DNA from: Aeromicrobium chenweiae
Lineage (GTDB): Bacteria; Actinomycetota; Actinomycetes; Propionibacteriales; Nocardioidaceae
Direction: 5' to 3'
DNA length: 64,000 nt
Assembly (NCBI RefSeq): GCF_003065605.1
Contig: NZ_CP026952.1
Coordinates: 372,001 to 436,000 of the forward strand
Positions 62,165 to 64,000 of this stretch are shown here, piece by piece (position 1 is the stretch's first letter; the number at the start of each line of letters is the position of its first letter). The notes beneath the pieces were generated by a model, which did no database searches, was not told the DNA's origin, and was given only the letters and a program-made list of their open reading frames with translations. The translations under genes and the position numbers were made by a program.

Positions 62165-62757
62165 TGGAGGAGGACCTCGTCGACGATCCCGATGAGGTCG
62201 TCGAACTCGGCCCCGCCGGCGGCCTGCACCGCGATGCCGAACGACACCGCCATGATGTAGCGGGCCAGCCGTGCAGGATCGGTGCCGGGGGACAGGTCAC
62301 CCTCCTCGAGGGCGCGCCTGAATCGCCCCTCGAGACCCACTCGCGCGGCGTCCCGCCACTCCACCAGCAGGTCGTGGGCCGCCTGGCCGTCCCGACTGTT
62401 CGCCAGCGCTCCCTGCACTCCCAAGCAGCCATGGGGGCTGAGCGGCCGCGTGGTGGCCTCCACCGCGCCCCGGAGGAATGCGTCGATCACGTCTCGAGCG
62501 GTGGGCTTCGCCCACGCGCGAACCGCGTAGGAGCCAGGCCCCTCCGTGTAGCGGTCCAGCGCCTTCTTGAACAGCTGCTCCTTGTTGCCGAACGCGGCAT
62601 ACAGACTGGGCTTGCCGATGTGCATCGCGTTCGTCAAGTCGGCCAGGCTCGTCGCCTCGTAACCCTGTCGCCAGAAGACCTCGACGGCGCAGTCCAGCGC
62701 CTCGTCGAGGTCGAATTCCCTCGGTCGGCCAGCGGAAGCGCGGTGGACATTGGTCAT
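62152..62757 (-). CDS. TetR/AcrR family transcriptional regulator
   Basis: 201 residues. Helix-turn-helix: [44 protein letters not shown], residues about 20-63. The C-terminal half has [20 protein letters not shown] and [19 protein letters not shown], as in the large AcrR subgroup that controls detoxification enzymes such as aldo/keto reductases and nitroreductases. Preceded on the minus strand by a CTGTACC-type sequence within its promoter region. The ATG is at 62757. Last intact gene of the right-hand cluster on this strand. Confidence 0.9.
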   Translation of the reverse strand: MTNVHRASAGRPREFDLDEALDCAVEVFWRQGYEATSLADLTNAMHIGKPSLYAAFGNKEQLFKKALDRYTEGPGSYAVRAWAKPTARDVIDAFLRGAVEATTRPLSPHGCLGVQGALANSRDGQAAHDLLVEWRDAARVGLEGRFRRALEEGDLSPGTDPARLARYIMAVSFGIAVQAAGGAEFDDLIGIVDEVLLHWQA

Positions 62758-62872
62758 GGGCGGATCCTACGTGATCTGTACCAACTCGTATGCAATGTGC
62801 TGCACGCTCTGGCAGCGGTGGTGTCAACGCCCGGTCCATCGCGGGCATTCCAGCGCATCGGGCAGGTGTCGC

Positions 62873-63317
62873 CTACGCTCCCGCACGAGTCGCCCACGCC
62901 GTCTTCAGGGCCGCTTCGATCACAACGGGACTCTGGGCTCCTGCCACCGCGTAGGTGGAATCGATGAGTGTCAGCTCAACGACACTCGCCACATTGCGTC
63001 CGTGCGTGAAGTAGGCGGCAAACAGAGTCCTTGACCTGACGTTGCATGCCCTGGGTCCTCGCGTGGTGGATGAGCTGGTGGACAAGCAGTGAGTTGGCGA
63101 TGCGGATGGTGTCGAAGGTCAGGGCCAGTCCCGCCGCCCGACCGCGGACCACCCGCCTGCCTCACCGCGGCCGCTGCGCCTGACGTCGTCATGCCGAGGT
63201 GGTTCACGTTGAAGTTCGTCACCGACCGCGTGCGAACGAGGCTGCAGCGGCTTCGAGTCGGCGATTCCCCATGTAGCACCAGGGGTATCCCATGTCCGCC
63301 CAGATCTCGACCGTCAT
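62873..63317 (-). pseudogene. DsbA/FrnE-like thioredoxin-fold pseudogene
   Basis: Starts ATG 63317: MTVEIWADMGYPWCYMGNRR matches the DsbA-family FrnE start, with the usual CPWC changed to YPWC. After about 33 residues the frame ends in a stop. Homology resumes in other frames: TFDTIRIANSLLVHQLIHHA, then, shifted by one base, LFAAYFTHGRNVASVVEL. Some of the usual 220 residues are missing. Clearly a decayed gene. Confidence 0.75.
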
Positions 63318-63373
63318 GGGGTCGTGGAATTCAGCAGGCGTTGACGTCTTGGCGTGGGCGACAGGCGCGTCTT

Positions 63374-64000
63374 TCATGACGTGTGGTGGGACTGCGCGGA
63401 CGCCTGCGGCCGAAGATCGACACGGCGGCCGGTGGCAGCGGACTCGACGATCGCGTCCAGGAGGCGGTGACGCCTCAGTCCGTGGGCGAAGTCGGGGACG
63501 GTGCGGCGGTGTCCGTGAAGCTCGTCTCGGATGCCAGCGTAGGCATGGGTCAGCGAGTGGATCGCCGATCCGGCGAGGCGCGGGAACCGGTCGTACGCGG
63601 GCGGAAGCGACAACGCGGTGAGCTTCTCACCCTTCCGTGCCCCGCGCACGGACACCGGGGCGAGGTGCGGATGGTTGCCCGCGGTCGCTTCGAGCGTTCC
63701 CTCGGTACCGTCGATGATCATGGAGAATGAGGGACCTCCGGCCGTGCCCCCTCTTTGATGAGCCGAGAGGACCGCCCCGTTCGGCAACGACCCCGAGATC
63801 GCGATCTGATCGTCAGCGGTCATGGCGACCATGCGTCCTGTCCGGCCGAGCGGCACGTGCGGGTGACGGACGGCGGTGGTGGCCACGACGTCGCCGAGCT
63901 CACCGACGACCATGAGTGCGGGGTCTATGGCGTGCCCGAACGCGATGCCGAGCATCGTTGCCCCTTGGGTGCGGTCCAGCGTGTACAGCATGGAGTCCGA
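63374..64000 (-). CDS. Gfo/Idh/MocA family oxidoreductase, partial (C-terminal part)
   Basis: The visible C-terminal ~208 residues begin near DSMLYTLDRTQGATMLGIAF and continue with GHAIDPALMVVGELGDVV, AVLSAHQRGGTAGGPSFSMI and LPPAYDRFPRL, as in the C-terminal alpha/beta domain of Gfo/Idh/MocA (Gal80-like) dehydrogenases. The Rossmann domain lies beyond the window edge, so the start is not seen. Codon 63991 is an internal Met, not a start. NAD(P)-dependent sugar or inositol dehydrogenase by family, substrate unknown. Confidence 0.8.
   Translation of the reverse strand, partial: SDSMLYTLDRTQGATMLGIAFGHAIDPALMVVGELGDVVATTAVRHPHVPLGRTGRMVAMTADDQIAISGSLPNGAVLSAHQRGGTAGGPSFSMIIDGTEGTLEATAGNHPHLAPVSVRGARKGEKLTALSLPPAYDRFPRLAGSAIHSLTHAYAGIRDELHGHRRTVPDFAHGLRRHRLLDAIVESAATGRRVDLRPQASAQSHHTS

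Overview
The window is about 70 % GC by eye and densely coded, with ATGA/GTGA stop-start overlaps, many GTG starts and actinobacterial marker families: a purL / sterol-carrier-like gene / purF / purM region, DUF3073, a valine-type amino-acid dehydrogenase, an ACT-domain malic enzyme, GAF-ANTAR proteins and SigB/SigF-like promoters. It looks like a chromosomal segment of a Nocardioidaceae-type actinomycete; Aeromicrobium or Nocardioides is my guess, not something the sequence proves.

Layout. 0-3 kb: two tandem paralogous P-loop ATPases of the LuxR-ATPase type without a visible DNA-binding domain, then an Old Yellow Enzyme. 4-16.8 kb: purine biosynthesis and central metabolism (purL, purF, purM, DUF3073, valine dehydrogenase, malic enzyme) mixed with a glycerophosphodiesterase, a secreted DUF1906 protein, an acyl-CoA synthetase and a SRPBCC protein. 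16.7-21.5 kb: an OhrR-like regulator with a small membrane protein, a TetR regulator, an SDR, tRNA-Phe, an M20 peptidase, a RutE-like nitroreductase and tRNA-Asp. 21.5-32.5 kb: an internally deleted cysteine dioxygenase coupled to a rhodanese, an OpuC-type osmoprotectant ABC transporter, an MMPL transporter, a two-component system, a hydrolase, Glu-Q-RS and a GNAT.

32.5-57.2 kb is the most distinctive part. It reads as a general-stress region. A 1252-residue sensor (PAS, GAF, histidine kinase, receiver, PAS, PP2C phosphatase, RsbW-like ATPase) is coupled to a STAS anti-sigma antagonist. Around it lie a CYP152-type peroxygenase, a four-gene glycosyltransferase operon, three GAF-ANTAR regulators flanking a DNA ligase, an alcohol dehydrogenase, a YbdK-type ligase, DUF72, BrkB, a FAD-Rieske oxidoreductase, Hsp20, SDRs, and a CDGSH protein paired with an iron-containing redox enzyme. 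Four tiny acidic Pro/Asp/Glu-rich proteins are scattered through it. Many transcription units here are preceded by GNNT-N15/16-GGGTA(C/T/G) sequences that resemble actinobacterial SigB/SigF promoters. My working model is that the phosphatase/STAS pair frees an alternative sigma factor, encoded elsewhere, that transcribes much of this neighbourhood.

57.3-64 kb: an SGNH-acyltransferase and a HAD hydrolase, then at about 60.3 kb a decayed 3' fragment of tRNA-Glu that resembles an attachment site. To its right are an aldo/keto reductase, a truncated SnoaL-like gene, a TetR regulator, a frameshifted DsbA/FrnE-like pseudogene and the end of a Gfo/Idh/MocA gene. This looks like the edge of a genomic island that continues beyond the window.
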